DNA from: Neorhizobium galegae
GTDB lineage: Bacteria > Pseudomonadota > Alphaproteobacteria > Rhizobiales > Rhizobiaceae
Length of the DNA: 64,000 nt
Assembly (NCBI RefSeq): GCF_017877135.1
Contig: NZ_JAGIPH010000001.1
Location: 372,001-436,000, forward strand
Reading direction: 5' to 3'
This document shows positions 27,131-35,969 of the stretch, one piece after another. The translations under genes and the position numbers were made by a program. Below the pieces are notes generated by a model. That model had not been told where the DNA came from, made no database searches, and saw only the letters and a program-made list of their open reading frames with translations. The first letter of the stretch is position 1. Each line of letters begins with the position of its first letter.

Positions 27131-28528
27131 TCAGACGATCTCCCTGGCGGGTCCCGGCAGCGTCAATCGGGCGCGCAACCCACCGCGCTCGCCGCGCGAC
27201 AGTTCGAAGGCGCCCTGATATTCCCGGGTAATTTCGCCGACAATCGACAGGCCAAGCCCGGTGCCGGGCTTGCTCTCGTCCAGCCGCCGCCCGCGCTTCA
27301 GCGCTTCCTTGATCTCGTGCGGCTCAAGACCGGGCCCGTCGTCCTCGACGATGATCTCCACCCAGCTGCGCTTGGCGGCCTCTGCCCCTTCCGGCCCCTG
27401 CGCCGGATGGACCGACAGCCAGACCGTGGTTGACGCATGGCGCGCGGCGTTTTCCAGAAGGTTGCCGACGGTTTCCTCGACGTCCTGCTGCTCCATGGCC
27501 AGCGCCAGACCGGGCGGGCTCACCTCCAGCTGGAACTCCCGCTCGGAGTTCAGCCGGCGCATCACCCGCACCAGCCGTTCCAGAACCGGCTCTGCTTCGG
27601 TGCGCGCCAGAAGCGATTCGCGCTGGGCGGCAATGCGGGCGCGGTTCAGATAGGATTGCACCTGCCCCTGCATCGCCTCGGCCTGGCTGCGCACCAGCTC
27701 GCCCTGCGGCCGTTCCAGAAGGCGCGATTCGTTGAGGAGAACCGCAATCGGCGTTTTCAGCGAATGGGCAAGATTGCCGACCTGCATGCGGGCGCGCTCC
27801 ACGATGCGCCGGTTGCTGTCGATGAGGGCGTTCATCTCGACGGCAAGCGATTGCACCTCGCGGGGGAACTTGCCTTCCAGGCGCTCCACCTCGCCGCGCC
27901 GCACCTTTTCGAGAGCCCGGCGCGCCTCGTCGAGCGGACGAAGGCCGAAGAGAATGGCCAGGCCGTTCACCACCAGGCTCCCCAGCCCGAAAACGATGAG
28001 GGCGATATAGAGATTGCGGGTAAAGCCGCTGATATCCTCATCCACCACCGAGAGATTGCCGGAGACGCGAAAGCGCGCCGCGCGTCCATCGGCATCCAGC
28101 ACCACCTCCGTCTCGGCCACCAGCACATGGTTTCCATAGGCGTCGGTGGCCGGGTAGAAGCGCTCGTAGCGATTGTTGAACGGCACGTTGAGGATCGACG
28201 GCACCTGGATATTGGAGGTGCCGAGCGAGGAGGAGGACAAAGGCGTGGCGGCAAAGGTGCCGAGCGGTTCGACGATCCAGTACCAGCCGGTCTCGGGCTG
28301 CGAGAAGCGCAGGTCGCCGAGCTGCGGATTGCCGGCAAGGCTGTTGTCGTCGCCGATGGTGATCGAGTTGATCACGTTGTAGAGCTGCGCCCGCAACAGG
28401 TCGGTAAAGGCGCGTTCCGAGGATTTGGCATAGAGCGCCGAGATCACCAGCGCGATCACCACCAGCGCCAGCGCCGACCAGGCGGTCGCCAGCAGCAGAA
28501 CGCGCGCTGTGACCGATTTAATGTACAT
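27131..28528 (-). CDS. feuQ: sensor histidine kinase FeuQ
   Basis: 465 residues: TM1 at about 9-32, a periplasmic domain of about 130 residues, TM2 near 160-180, a HAMP linker, HisKA with His255 in NLAHSLKTPIAVL, and HATPase with NLLENAARHA, DDGPGLE and GTGLGLSIV. Like PhoQ-class kinases it has an atypical H-box (HSLKTP). The start ATG at 28528 lies within the last 11 bases of feuP. In rhizobia FeuPQ controls cyclic glucan export (ndvA) and affects iron uptake and osmoadaptation; that is knowledge of the family, not seen here. Confidence 0.82.
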   Translation of the reverse strand: MYIKSVTARVLLLATAWSALALVVIALVISALYAKSSERAFTDLLRAQLYNVINSITIGDDNSLAGNPQLGDLRFSQPETGWYWIVEPLGTFAATPLSSSSLGTSNIQVPSILNVPFNNRYERFYPATDAYGNHVLVAETEVVLDADGRAARFRVSGNLSVVDEDISGFTRNLYIALIVFGLGSLVVNGLAILFGLRPLDEARRALEKVRRGEVERLEGKFPREVQSLAVEMNALIDSNRRIVERARMQVGNLAHSLKTPIAVLLNESRLLERPQGELVRSQAEAMQGQVQSYLNRARIAAQRESLLARTEAEPVLERLVRVMRRLNSEREFQLEVSPPGLALAMEQQDVEETVGNLLENAARHASTTVWLSVHPAQGPEGAEAAKRSWVEIIVEDDGPGLEPHEIKEALKRGRRLDESKPGTGLGLSIVGEITREYQGAFELSRGERGGLRARLTLPGPAREIV

Positions 28529-29189
28529 CGTCGGGCGCTTGCATCCGGTATCCCAGCCCGCGCACCGTATCGATGAGGTCGACGCCGATCTTCTTGCGAA
28601 GCCGTCCGACAAAAACCTCGATCGTATTGCTGTCTCTGTCGAAATCCTGGTCATACATGTGTTCGATCAGCTCGGTTCGCGACACCACCTGGCCCATATG
28701 GTGCATCAGGTAGGAGAGAAGCCTGAATTCGTGAGAGGTGAGTTTCAGCGTAACGCCGTTGACCGTTGCCTTGGACGCCTTGGTGTCCAGACGCACCGGC
28801 CCGCAGGCAAGCTCGGAGGAGGAATGGCCGGCGGCGCGGCGGATGAGCGCCCGCACCCGCGCCAGCACTTCCTCCACATGGAAGGGTTTTGCCACGTAGT
28901 CGTCGGCGCCCGCATCGATGCCGGCCACCTTGTCGCTCCAGCGGTCGCGCGCCGTCAGCATCAGCACCGGCATGCCCTTGCCGGCCTGCCGCCATTTTTC
29001 CACGACCGTGATCCCGTCCATTTCCGGCAGGCCGATATCGAGAATCACCGCGTCATAGGGCTCTGTTTCGCCGAGAAAATGCCCCTCTTCGCCATCGAAT
29101 GCCTGATCCACCACATAGCCGGCCTCCCGCAGCGCATCGGCGAGCTGCCGGTTGAGGTTGACATCGTCTTCGATCACCAGAATGCGCAT
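28518..29189 (-). CDS. feuP: response regulator FeuP
   Basis: 223 residues, PhoP/OmpR class: acidic pocket EDD at 7-9, phospho-acceptor Asp51 in VILDIGLP, Lys in AKPFHVEEVL, then a winged helix ending in FVGRLRKKIGVDLIDTVRGLGYRM. It overlaps feuQ by 11 bases and lies 48 bases downstream of the small secreted-protein gene, matching the feuN-feuP-feuQ order of Sinorhizobium. Confidence 0.85.
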   Translation of the reverse strand: MRILVIEDDVNLNRQLADALREAGYVVDQAFDGEEGHFLGETEPYDAVILDIGLPEMDGITVVEKWRQAGKGMPVLMLTARDRWSDKVAGIDAGADDYVAKPFHVEEVLARVRALIRRAAGHSSSELACGPVRLDTKASKATVNGVTLKLTSHEFRLLSYLMHHMGQVVSRTELIEHMYDQDFDRDSNTIEVFVGRLRKKIGVDLIDTVRGLGYRMQAPDDVH

Positions 29190-29237
29190 GAGAGACCTTT
29201 GGAAGGCTTGGGCGTGAGGGTTGTGAGCCGTCTTCTA

Positions 29238-29492
29238 CTACATCGGCACCCGGACAGTCACCTTGCGGGGACGCTCGCCGCTGCCCTGGACCAGAACGGT
29301 GACGATGCAGGTGCGGCCATCGTTGGAAGGCTGGGCGGACAGGAGTTGCCCACCGGTGTCACGCACCACTTTGGAGGCGGCATCACCGCAATCACCGGCA
29401 ACCAGAACGAGGTAATCGCGTGCTGAGGCTTGCCCTGTCGAAAGGGTAAAGAGGGCCGCGGCAAGTATCGCGATCATCCTGTTTGATGCCAT
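29238..29492 (-). CDS. feuN: small periplasmic protein, likely FeuN modulator of FeuQ
   Basis: 84 residues with a signal peptide (MASNRMIAILAAALFTLSTGQASA) and a mature domain of about 60 residues with two cysteines (in AGDCGD and GRTCIV) that may form a disulfide. Position directly upstream of feuP and its size match FeuN, the small periplasmic protein known in Sinorhizobium meliloti to restrain FeuQ. A longer start at 29540 lacks a ribosome site and would spoil the signal. The identification is by context and size rather than remembered alignment. Confidence 0.68.
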   Translation of the reverse strand: MASNRMIAILAAALFTLSTGQASARDYLVLVAGDCGDAASKVVRDTGGQLLSAQPSNDGRTCIVTVLVQGSGERPRKVTVRVPM

Positions 29493-29563
29493 GACTACAA
29501 CTTTCACTCGCGGTGACGCACGGTTTATGAACCGAACCATTGGTGGAATTATGTAACGAAAGG

Positions 29564-29597
29564 CGGCTGAATGGCAAATGAATGCGCCATTCAGCCG
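29564..29597 (-). terminator. terminator at the left end of the GTA cluster
   Basis: A perfect 12-bp stem CGGCTGAATGGC / GCCATTCAGCCG with a 10-base loop lies 24 bases after the stop of the last GTA gene, and the minus-strand exit is CCTTTCGTT. It insulates feuN from GTA transcription. Confidence 0.65.
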
Positions 29598-29620
29598 TCC
29601 AACTTTGGGTCACGAATGCA

Positions 29621-29836
29621 TTAATTCCCGGTAATGCTTGTCTTGGCCGAGAGGCGCCCGTAGACGGCCAGAAGGCCGCCGACCGCACCGGCAAGGCTGG
29701 TGGCCGCCGCCGTGATATCGCCCTGGGCAACCGGCGAAACCTCCGTGCCGGTGGCCTGAAGCACGGAGGCGGCGATTGCGATCAGGCCACCCCAGACGGC
29801 CTTCGACTGATACCAGGCTTTCGAACTTTCCATCAT
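29621..29836 (-). CDS. small membrane protein at the end of the GTA cluster, holin-like
   Basis: 71 residues, with hydrophobic segments at about 13-29 (AVWGGLIAIAASVLQA) and 42-60 (TAAATSLAGAVGGLLAVYG). This two-helix small protein follows the tail hub gene in rhizobial GTA-like clusters. Size, topology and position fit a holin or a lysis accessory protein; no direct evidence. ATG at 29836 overlaps the hub gene stop by ATGA. Confidence 0.6.
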   Translation of the reverse strand: MMESSKAWYQSKAVWGGLIAIAASVLQATGTEVSPVAQGDITAAATSLAGAVGGLLAVYGRLSAKTSITGN

Positions 29837-32800
29837 TCATCTCCTTGGTTTTTCACGATGATGTCCGTGACGAGAGGAAGTCCGAGCGGCACGGCCCGCC
29901 CCAGTTGGCAAAGCCTGATGCGAAACGTGCTCGTGGCTGCGCCAAAGTCGCCGATTTCATCTGCTGCCGGATAGAGGAAGGCAGGCTCTGCCACCTCCAC
30001 CATCCGCACCACGGTTGCGCCGGACAAAAGTTCGAGCCGGTAGCGTTCATCCGGCTCGTCAAGCGGGATGTCGCTGGCGTCCCAGTCGTCGGCATTGACG
30101 CGTCCGCGCCGCACCCAGGAAAACAGCACGCCGGCACCCTGGCGCACCGCCCTTGGATGCACAGGCGAAAGCGGCGTTTCGGCGCGCACCCCGCCGGCAA
30201 ACGAATAAGGGCCGGCCCGCCCGCCGGAGGATGCAATAGCTTCGGCAATCCAGTTGTAGACGACGCCGCGCTCGTCGCTGCCAAGGGAGAGCGACCCAAC
30301 GCCCGCCCCGAGCACCACCACCGGCGCGCCGATGACGGCACCGGCCGCCATCGCATCCTCCGTGCCGGCAAGTCCCCGCAGCAGCACCGTCAGGCGAAAA
30401 TGTCCCGGCGCCGTTTCCAGCGACTCGGCAAACGACAGGATCTCCCAGACGCCGTTGGCAGAGAGGATCGCCAGGCGGTTTTCGCCCGAAAGCGCCCCCG
30501 CCTCGCCCACCGATGACAGGCCGTCGAAGAAGAGATCCAGTTCGATGGTGCTCGTCCGGTCGAAACGATCGGAGACGCCGCCCGTAAGCGCCGCCGTCAA
30601 CCGCCCTATCTGCGCGGGCCGGTCCAGGGTGGTGCGGGCACGGTATCCTTGCGTGGTTGCCGAACTCGAGACAAGAATGCGCCGCCACGGGCTGCCATAG
30701 GCGGCCACGCGGGCAAAGCTTTCCGCCTCCCCCGCCTCGAAGCGCGGCAGGTCCATCAGGTGAAGAATCGGTGAGAACCCGGCAGAGACCGCCCCGCCGC
30801 CCGTCGAGCGGCCGCCGGCCGCCGCCGCGCTGGCCAGAAGTGCGGCAGGCTCATGGCGCTTTGCCTCGACCCGCCGCACCGCCCCTTCCTCGATCCGCGT
30901 CACCAGATAGACACCGTCCGGTCCGTCGGTCAGCCGCAGCGCGTCGCCGGGCGCAAGTGCCATATCGGCGGGCGAGAGGGCAAAGCTCAGGCTGCGCCGC
31001 GACAGATGATTGTCGCGCAGCAGGCTTTCCGCCGCCGCCTGTGCGGCTTCCTCGTAGAGTGTCGCGGCGAGGTCAGCGCGCAGGATACGGTTGCTTGTGC
31101 CGGCAATCTTGCGCGAGCGCACGGCAGCCTGCTCGTAATCCAGAACCGGATTGGCAAAGCTTGCGACGGCCTCTGCGGCAAAATCGCTGTCATGGCCGCG
31201 CACCTCTGTCCAGGCCGGCTCCTCGTCCTGCTCGGCCAGCACATCGATGACCCGGGCGACGCGGCTTGCCTGCGTGCGCGAGCGGAACCGCAAGCCTTCC
31301 GGCTCCTCGAGGACGTCGATGAGGAAGGCATTGGTCAAGGGCTCGATGAGCGCCCGCGCCGAAACCGTGTCCCCCTGCACATAGCCGATCAGGTCGCCGC
31401 TCACCTCGGAGACGTCGAAGGCGGTGAATCCGTGGTCGGTGAGGATGGCGGCAATCGCATCGGCAAGCGTGGTGGCGCCCAGCCGGCCGTTCAGCCAATG
31501 CCCGGTCTTCCAGTTGTCGCCGTCGCTCCAGACGGACAGCTCGTTGGGAAAGGCCGGGTAAGGCCGCGTATCCCAGGACCAGAGAAAGATATGGTTCGGG
31601 TCCACCATGCCCGCCGGCGCCTGCGTGCCCTGCCACCAGCCGTGGTGGGCCTCCAGAAACCGGCGCTGCATGCTGTCGCTGCGCGCGCCGTTCGAAAAAT
31701 GCGGCGTGCCGCTGTCGGCCGATTTGGCGTCCGGAAACAGGTTCGGCTGGTTTGCCGCCTTGTCGATCGCCGAACAGCCAAGCTCGGTGAACCAGATCGG
31801 CTTTGCGCCGGGAACCCAGGCGGTCGGAACCGTCCTTTCGACGCCGCCCACCCGCTCGAAATGGTAATGGCTCCACCAGCCGGCGAGGTCCTTGTAGCGA
31901 AACACCCAGGGTTTTGACGCAAGCCCGTCGGTGATCGGTGTGCGCGCACGCAGCGTGCGCGCCGTGTCGCTTGCATAATACCAGTCAAAACCCTCGCCGC
32001 TGGCAATGGCGGCGGTGAGGGCCACCGGATCGTCCGCCAGGCGCGCTCCGTCGGGATTGGCATTGCCCAGATCGCTGTCGCGCCAGTCGCTGAGCGGCAT
32101 GTAATTGTCGATGCCGACCGCATTGATGGCACTTGCGGCCCAGAGCGCATCCAACGGAAAATAGACGTCACCCGAACCGTCTGCCGGATGATACCCGAAA
32201 TATTCGCTCCAGTCGCTCGCATAGGTCAGCTTTGTGGTCGTTCCGAGCAGCGCGCGCACGTCACCCGCCAGTGTGATCAACTGCTCGACAAAGGGAAAGC
32301 GGCCGCTTTCGCCCCGCACCCGCGTCAGCCCGACAAGTTCGGAGGCCAGGATCAGTCCGTCGATGCCGCCCGCATCTCTTGCAAGCGTTGCGTAATGCAG
32401 CACCATGCGGCGGTAACCATCGGTCCTGTTGCAGAAGGTCTCGACCTGCAGCCGGGCGGCACTTGTCTTGTCCGGCGAGCCCGCCACGCCCGGCGCCGGA
32501 TGGCAGGTGATGCGCCCGCGCCAGGGATAGGCAGCCTGCCGGCTGCCGCCATAGGGGTCCGGCAGGCTGTTTGCGGCCGGCACATCCATCATCACGAAGG
32601 GATAGAGATAGACCTTGAGGCCTCGCGCCTTGAGGTCGCGGATCGCCTGGGTGACGCTCTGATCACAGGGCGTGCCGCCAAAAGCGGGGCCATCGCCGCT
32701 GTCGCTCACCAGATGCGCGCCGGCGCGCGAGATCCCTGCCACCTGCCAGGGCATGCTGAGCCCGGAGCGGGCGGCAACCTCGACGCCCGGCAGGATACGG

Positions 32801-33642
32801 CACTCGCCGGCGCGCAGGTCCGTGCCGAACCAGCTGACCACCAGCGCCACCCGCTGCAGATTGGGGCAGACCGCCTGCAACTCGTCGAGCGAGGCCTGCC
32901 AGTCGGTCGCCGCCGTCAGCGTGTGGCGGTTGAGCAGCCGTGCCGTGCCCGACCCGTCGTCATCGCTGACGGCCACCGTCGCATAGCCGAATTCGGTCGC
33001 GCCGGGGATCAGCGTGACGGCCCGCACCTGGCTTTCCAGCACCCCGACCGGTCGCACCACCTCGAACTGCAGAAGCGGAATGCGGTTGCCGAAATCGTCG
33101 ATCGGCAGGCGCTCGAACACCACGTAGGCAAGGCCACGATAGGCGGGCGCCTTGCCGGTGCCCTGCTTGGCCTCGATGAGGGGGTCCGGCAACTGGCTGT
33201 CGGTGCCGCGATAGACACGCATCTCGATCGCTGTCAGGTCCAGTTCGCGCCCGTCAGCCCAGACGCGCCGCACATGACCGATCTCGCCCTCGCACAGCCC
33301 GACGGCAAGGTTGGCATAGTATTTGAAGTTTTCCACGCGCGAGCCGCTGGCCTTGCCGCCCTGCCGCTCTGTCGTCACCTCCTCCTCGAAGCGCGTGGCC
33401 CAGATCAGCGTGCCGGCAATGCGCGCGGTGCCGTAGACGCGGGCAATCGGCGTGCCCTCGTCGGCCCCCGGTACACGGGCGGTGGAAAGCCGTGATCCGG
33501 TCACCGTCGTAAAGCTTGAAATGAGCGCCTGGTCGACGGCGGCGCCGGCAAGACCGCCCGCCGCCCTTCCGAGTACAGCCCCGATCGGTCCGAACACGGA
33601 ACCGAGCGCAGCCCCTGCCGCCTGAAACAGAATGGTGGCCAT
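29833..33642 (-). CDS. GTA tail hub/host-specificity protein (gp15-like, with GTA TIM-barrel domain)
   Basis: 1269 residues. A glycine/alanine-rich N-terminus (about 1-45) precedes a region with WATRFEEEV and YYANLAVGLCEGEIG typical of phage tail hub proteins. A TIM-barrel glycoside-hydrolase-like domain lies at about 425-715 (GGIDGLILASELVGLT, WFTELGCSAIDKAANQPNLF). A tail-3-type domain runs from about 770 to 950, then beta-rich modules. It matches gp15 of the Rhodobacter GTA, the baseplate megatron that contacts and opens the recipient envelope. It is full length, with no frameshift seen. It overlaps the small membrane protein gene downstream. Confidence 0.9.
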   Translation of the reverse strand: MATILFQAAGAALGSVFGPIGAVLGRAAGGLAGAAVDQALISSFTTVTGSRLSTARVPGADEGTPIARVYGTARIAGTLIWATRFEEEVTTERQGGKASGSRVENFKYYANLAVGLCEGEIGHVRRVWADGRELDLTAIEMRVYRGTDSQLPDPLIEAKQGTGKAPAYRGLAYVVFERLPIDDFGNRIPLLQFEVVRPVGVLESQVRAVTLIPGATEFGYATVAVSDDDGSGTARLLNRHTLTAATDWQASLDELQAVCPNLQRVALVVSWFGTDLRAGECRILPGVEVAARSGLSMPWQVAGISRAGAHLVSDSGDGPAFGGTPCDQSVTQAIRDLKARGLKVYLYPFVMMDVPAANSLPDPYGGSRQAAYPWRGRITCHPAPGVAGSPDKTSAARLQVETFCNRTDGYRRMVLHYATLARDAGGIDGLILASELVGLTRVRGESGRFPFVEQLITLAGDVRALLGTTTKLTYASDWSEYFGYHPADGSGDVYFPLDALWAASAINAVGIDNYMPLSDWRDSDLGNANPDGARLADDPVALTAAIASGEGFDWYYASDTARTLRARTPITDGLASKPWVFRYKDLAGWWSHYHFERVGGVERTVPTAWVPGAKPIWFTELGCSAIDKAANQPNLFPDAKSADSGTPHFSNGARSDSMQRRFLEAHHGWWQGTQAPAGMVDPNHIFLWSWDTRPYPAFPNELSVWSDGDNWKTGHWLNGRLGATTLADAIAAILTDHGFTAFDVSEVSGDLIGYVQGDTVSARALIEPLTNAFLIDVLEEPEGLRFRSRTQASRVARVIDVLAEQDEEPAWTEVRGHDSDFAAEAVASFANPVLDYEQAAVRSRKIAGTSNRILRADLAATLYEEAAQAAAESLLRDNHLSRRSLSFALSPADMALAPGDALRLTDGPDGVYLVTRIEEGAVRRVEAKRHEPAALLASAAAAGGRSTGGGAVSAGFSPILHLMDLPRFEAGEAESFARVAAYGSPWRRILVSSSATTQGYRARTTLDRPAQIGRLTAALTGGVSDRFDRTSTIELDLFFDGLSSVGEAGALSGENRLAILSANGVWEILSFAESLETAPGHFRLTVLLRGLAGTEDAMAAGAVIGAPVVVLGAGVGSLSLGSDERGVVYNWIAEAIASSGGRAGPYSFAGGVRAETPLSPVHPRAVRQGAGVLFSWVRRGRVNADDWDASDIPLDEPDERYRLELLSGATVVRMVEVAEPAFLYPAADEIGDFGAATSTFRIRLCQLGRAVPLGLPLVTDIIVKNQGDE

Positions 33643-33800
33643 GGCTCATCCCCCGCACGTCTTTGCGCACGCTAAAATTGTGTTAATCTGGAAAAACTCG
33701 GCAGCATGAAGCAGCACGCGGCGCGCCTGCCGCCGCATCAGCGAGGACGGGCCACACTGACCTCGGCATAGGCCTTGCTGTCGATCATGGAGGAAGTGCT

Positions 33801-33890
33801 ATGAGGCTCACGCCGATTGGTATTTCGCTTATGCTCAGAAAAACCCGGACGGGCTGGTTACTCTCCGTCCGGATAATAGTCTGGGTATAA
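33801..33890 (+). CDS. candidate 29-residue ORF inside the GTA cluster
   Basis: ATG at 33801 has GGAGGAAG only 4 bases upstream, among the best ribosome sites in the window. The peptide (MRLTPIGISLML..., ending in IIVWV) is basic with a hydrophobic tail. It is in the 313-base gap between gp15 and gp14, antisense to GTA transcription. A stem CCGGACGG / CCGTCCGG (33845-33872) lies inside the ORF, which also fits a structured RNA rather than a gene. Confidence 0.35.
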   Translation: MRLTPIGISLMLRKTRTGWLLSVRIIVWV

Positions 33891-33901
33891 AGAAAGGGTG
33901 G

Positions 33902-33917
33902 GCGGGCTAGCCCCCGC
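33902..33917 (-). terminator. possible terminator between gp14 and gp15
   Basis: On the minus strand GCGGG-GGCTAG-CCCGC is followed by CCACCCTTTCTTTATA, a short stem with a weak T-rich exit. If real it would reduce read-through into the tail hub gene. Confidence 0.4.
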
Positions 33918-33955
33918 TCACCACTCCATCACCATACCCCCGAAACCCCTTGTTT

Positions 33956-34408
33956 TCAAGCATCCAGCCGGTCTGGAAAGCGATGCACCGCTGCAATGCG
34001 CCTGCGCCAGGAAGGCACCAGAACGGAGCGGATGACCGATCCCTGCTCATAGGCGTGGATGAAGTGCTGCGGCCCGGTAAGGATCCCGGCATGCTTTGCC
34101 GCACATCCCACCCGCCAGCGAAACAGGAGGAGATCGCCCGCAGCCATCTCCGACGGCGGGATCGGTGATCCGAAAAGCCGCATGCCTGCCGCAAGCAGCC
34201 GCTCCTCGCCGGATCGTTCCGCCCAGTCGGGCGCATAGGGCGGCACCGCCTCCGGTTCCTCTCCATAAAGCTCGCGCCAGATGCCGCGGATGAGGCCGAT
34301 GCAGTCGCAGCCGATCCCCTTCGTGGCGCCCTGATGACGATAGGGCGTGCCGAGAAAACCCTCGGCAATCGCCACCACTCTGTCGCCGGTCGTCATTGGC
34401 CCGCTCAT
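33956..34408 (-). CDS. NlpC/P60 peptidase, GTA gp14-like
   Basis: 150 residues of the phage cell-wall peptidase family: catalytic Cys36 in CDCIGL, His106 in AKHAGIL and probable third residue His118 in HFIHAY. In Rhodobacter GTA the gp14 homologue is a tail-linked cell-wall peptidase needed for entry. It overlaps the gp13 gene by ATGA (34405-34408). Confidence 0.9.
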   Translation of the reverse strand: MSGPMTTGDRVVAIAEGFLGTPYRHQGATKGIGCDCIGLIRGIWRELYGEEPEAVPPYAPDWAERSGEERLLAAGMRLFGSPIPPSEMAAGDLLLFRWRVGCAAKHAGILTGPQHFIHAYEQGSVIRSVLVPSWRRRIAAVHRFPDRLDA

Positions 34409-35280
34409 TCAAACAGCGCGCCGCCGTCGTGAACGCGCTCCCCGTCCACATAGGAATAGGCAAAATCACTGCCGGGCACATGCGGAAAGCCGCGAAAGTT
34501 CAGCCCATTGCCATAGCGCGTGCGACAGGTGGCAAAGCTCTTGTCGCAGCCGGCGGTGATCGAGAAACTTTCGCCGGCAGAAACCGCCCGCTCGAGCGGC
34601 AGCCACAGCGTCAGGCGTGCCGTGCCGTCCGCCTCGCGCACATGCGCCTCCACCTCGGCACTGTCGCCGGAGGTAAGCGTCAGCACGCCCCGATCGAAGA
34701 AGCCGGTCGCCGAAGCGCCAAGGCCGCCGACGACGAGATGGCTGCGGTCTTCCATGGCAAGAATGGTTCCGGTGCCGCGATAGGGCGCAAGGTTTACCCC
34801 GCAGCGGCTATCCCCCAGGCTTGCATCGCAACGGCGATTGTAAAGCCTGCCCTGCGGCTGGTCGAGCCGGTTGGCGCGGCTGCGCAGTTCGGCGGTAAAT
34901 TTGTCGCCCGCCCGCGTTACCTCGCCTACCTCGCGCACGCTGAGCAGCACATGCTGGGTCGGATCGGCCCAGTTCACGCAGAAAAGCTCCACCACCGCGC
35001 CGTCGTAGCGCCCGGCGGCAAGATCCGCCGCATTCATCGCCTCGCTCGAACAGCCGCCGGCGACATCGCTCGCACTTGCGGAAAAGCCCTGCTCCTCCTC
35101 CCCGTCGCTGGCCAGGAAGCCGCTTGCGGCGGAAAAGACGGTCGAGGCGAAAAAGAGGTCGCGGTCGTGATCGGTAAAGCCCTGCACCACGCCATCGCGC
35201 CGCGTCAGGCGCCAGGCATTGCAGGTGGTCGTCGCATCGCCGCCCAGATGGGCGGCAAGCGCCGGCGGGATCGTTCTCAT
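34405..35280 (-). CDS. DUF2163/BR0599-type tail protein, GTA gp13-like
   Basis: 291 residues: N-terminal DUF2163 part (MRTIPPALAAHLGG, then LTRRDGVVQGFTDHDRDLFF) and a C-terminal phage BR0599-type part with RLYNRRCDASLGDSRCGVNLAPYRGTG and a cysteine-rich end (CDKSFATCRTRYGN). In Rhodobacter GTA the gp13 hub carries an iron-sulfur cluster bound by cysteines; several candidate cysteines are kept here. It starts 13 bases after gp12. Confidence 0.88.
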   Translation of the reverse strand: MRTIPPALAAHLGGDATTTCNAWRLTRRDGVVQGFTDHDRDLFFASTVFSAASGFLASDGEEEQGFSASASDVAGGCSSEAMNAADLAAGRYDGAVVELFCVNWADPTQHVLLSVREVGEVTRAGDKFTAELRSRANRLDQPQGRLYNRRCDASLGDSRCGVNLAPYRGTGTILAMEDRSHLVVGGLGASATGFFDRGVLTLTSGDSAEVEAHVREADGTARLTLWLPLERAVSAGESFSITAGCDKSFATCRTRYGNGLNFRGFPHVPGSDFAYSYVDGERVHDGGALFE

Positions 35281-35293
35281 GGCAGGATCCTCC

Positions 35294-35932
35294 TCACGGC
35301 AGGATTTCAGTGATGGGAATGGCGGGAATGCTGCCGGCGTTGAAGTTCGACAGGTTCACCTCGATACGGTCCGTCGCGAAACGCACCGGCACGTCGAATT
35401 CGTAACCGGCGCGCACCAGAGCACCGGCTGCCGGCACATGGCCTGCCGCAAAGGTCACGAGGCCGGTTGTCGTGTTGCAGGTAAAAGCGGTTGCGGCTTT
35501 CGTCACCCCGTTGACCGAGACGGTCACCGTGCCGGCCACCGGCTTTGCAATCGGCCGCACCGATCCTGCCGCCGCATCCGCATAGCTCTTCGACAGCGCA
35601 AAGGCCGCCGTCACGCCGTCGCCGGTGCCGATCAACTGGTCGGCCGAGGTGATCGTCGCGGCCGGTGCACAGGATTTCCAGTCAAGCGGATCGCGAAAGC
35701 GAAAGCCGTAAAGCTCGCCGCAGCGCGCCTCGAAAAACGCCAGCACCTCGTAAAGGTCACCGATCGACTTGATCCCGGACCCGGCGTCATAGCTGCGTCT
35801 CGAAAAGCGCCAGCGGGCATTGCGCTGCTCGCGACCGTTCGACAGGTTGACGATATCGGTGCGCCGCACCGGCCCGCCGGTCACCCCCAGCGCCAGCCGC
35901 AGCGGAAACCGCACCTCGTGAAAGCCGCTCAT
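35294..35932 (-). CDS. DUF2460 distal tail protein, GTA gp12-like
   Basis: 212 residues, DUF2460 signature: FHEVRFPLRLALGVTGGPVRRTDIV at the N-terminus, NGREQRNARW, FFEARCGELYGFRFRDPLDWKSC in the middle, and a basic C-terminal RFATDRIEVNLS. The distal tail protein connects the tail tube to the hub. It is in the conserved order between the tape measure and gp13. Confidence 0.9.
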   Translation of the reverse strand: MSGFHEVRFPLRLALGVTGGPVRRTDIVNLSNGREQRNARWRFSRRSYDAGSGIKSIGDLYEVLAFFEARCGELYGFRFRDPLDWKSCAPAATITSADQLIGTGDGVTAAFALSKSYADAAAGSVRPIAKPVAGTVTVSVNGVTKAATAFTCNTTTGLVTFAAGHVPAAGALVRAGYEFDVPVRFATDRIEVNLSNFNAGSIPAIPITEILP

Positions 35933-35969
35933 CCAAACCCTCCGTCCTGTTCCGCTTCAAGGCCCGCCC

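Noticed and set aside
32188..33495. 435-codon plus-strand open frame opposite the GTA hub gene
   Set aside because: Shadow of gp15; gp15 has domain signatures throughout this interval.
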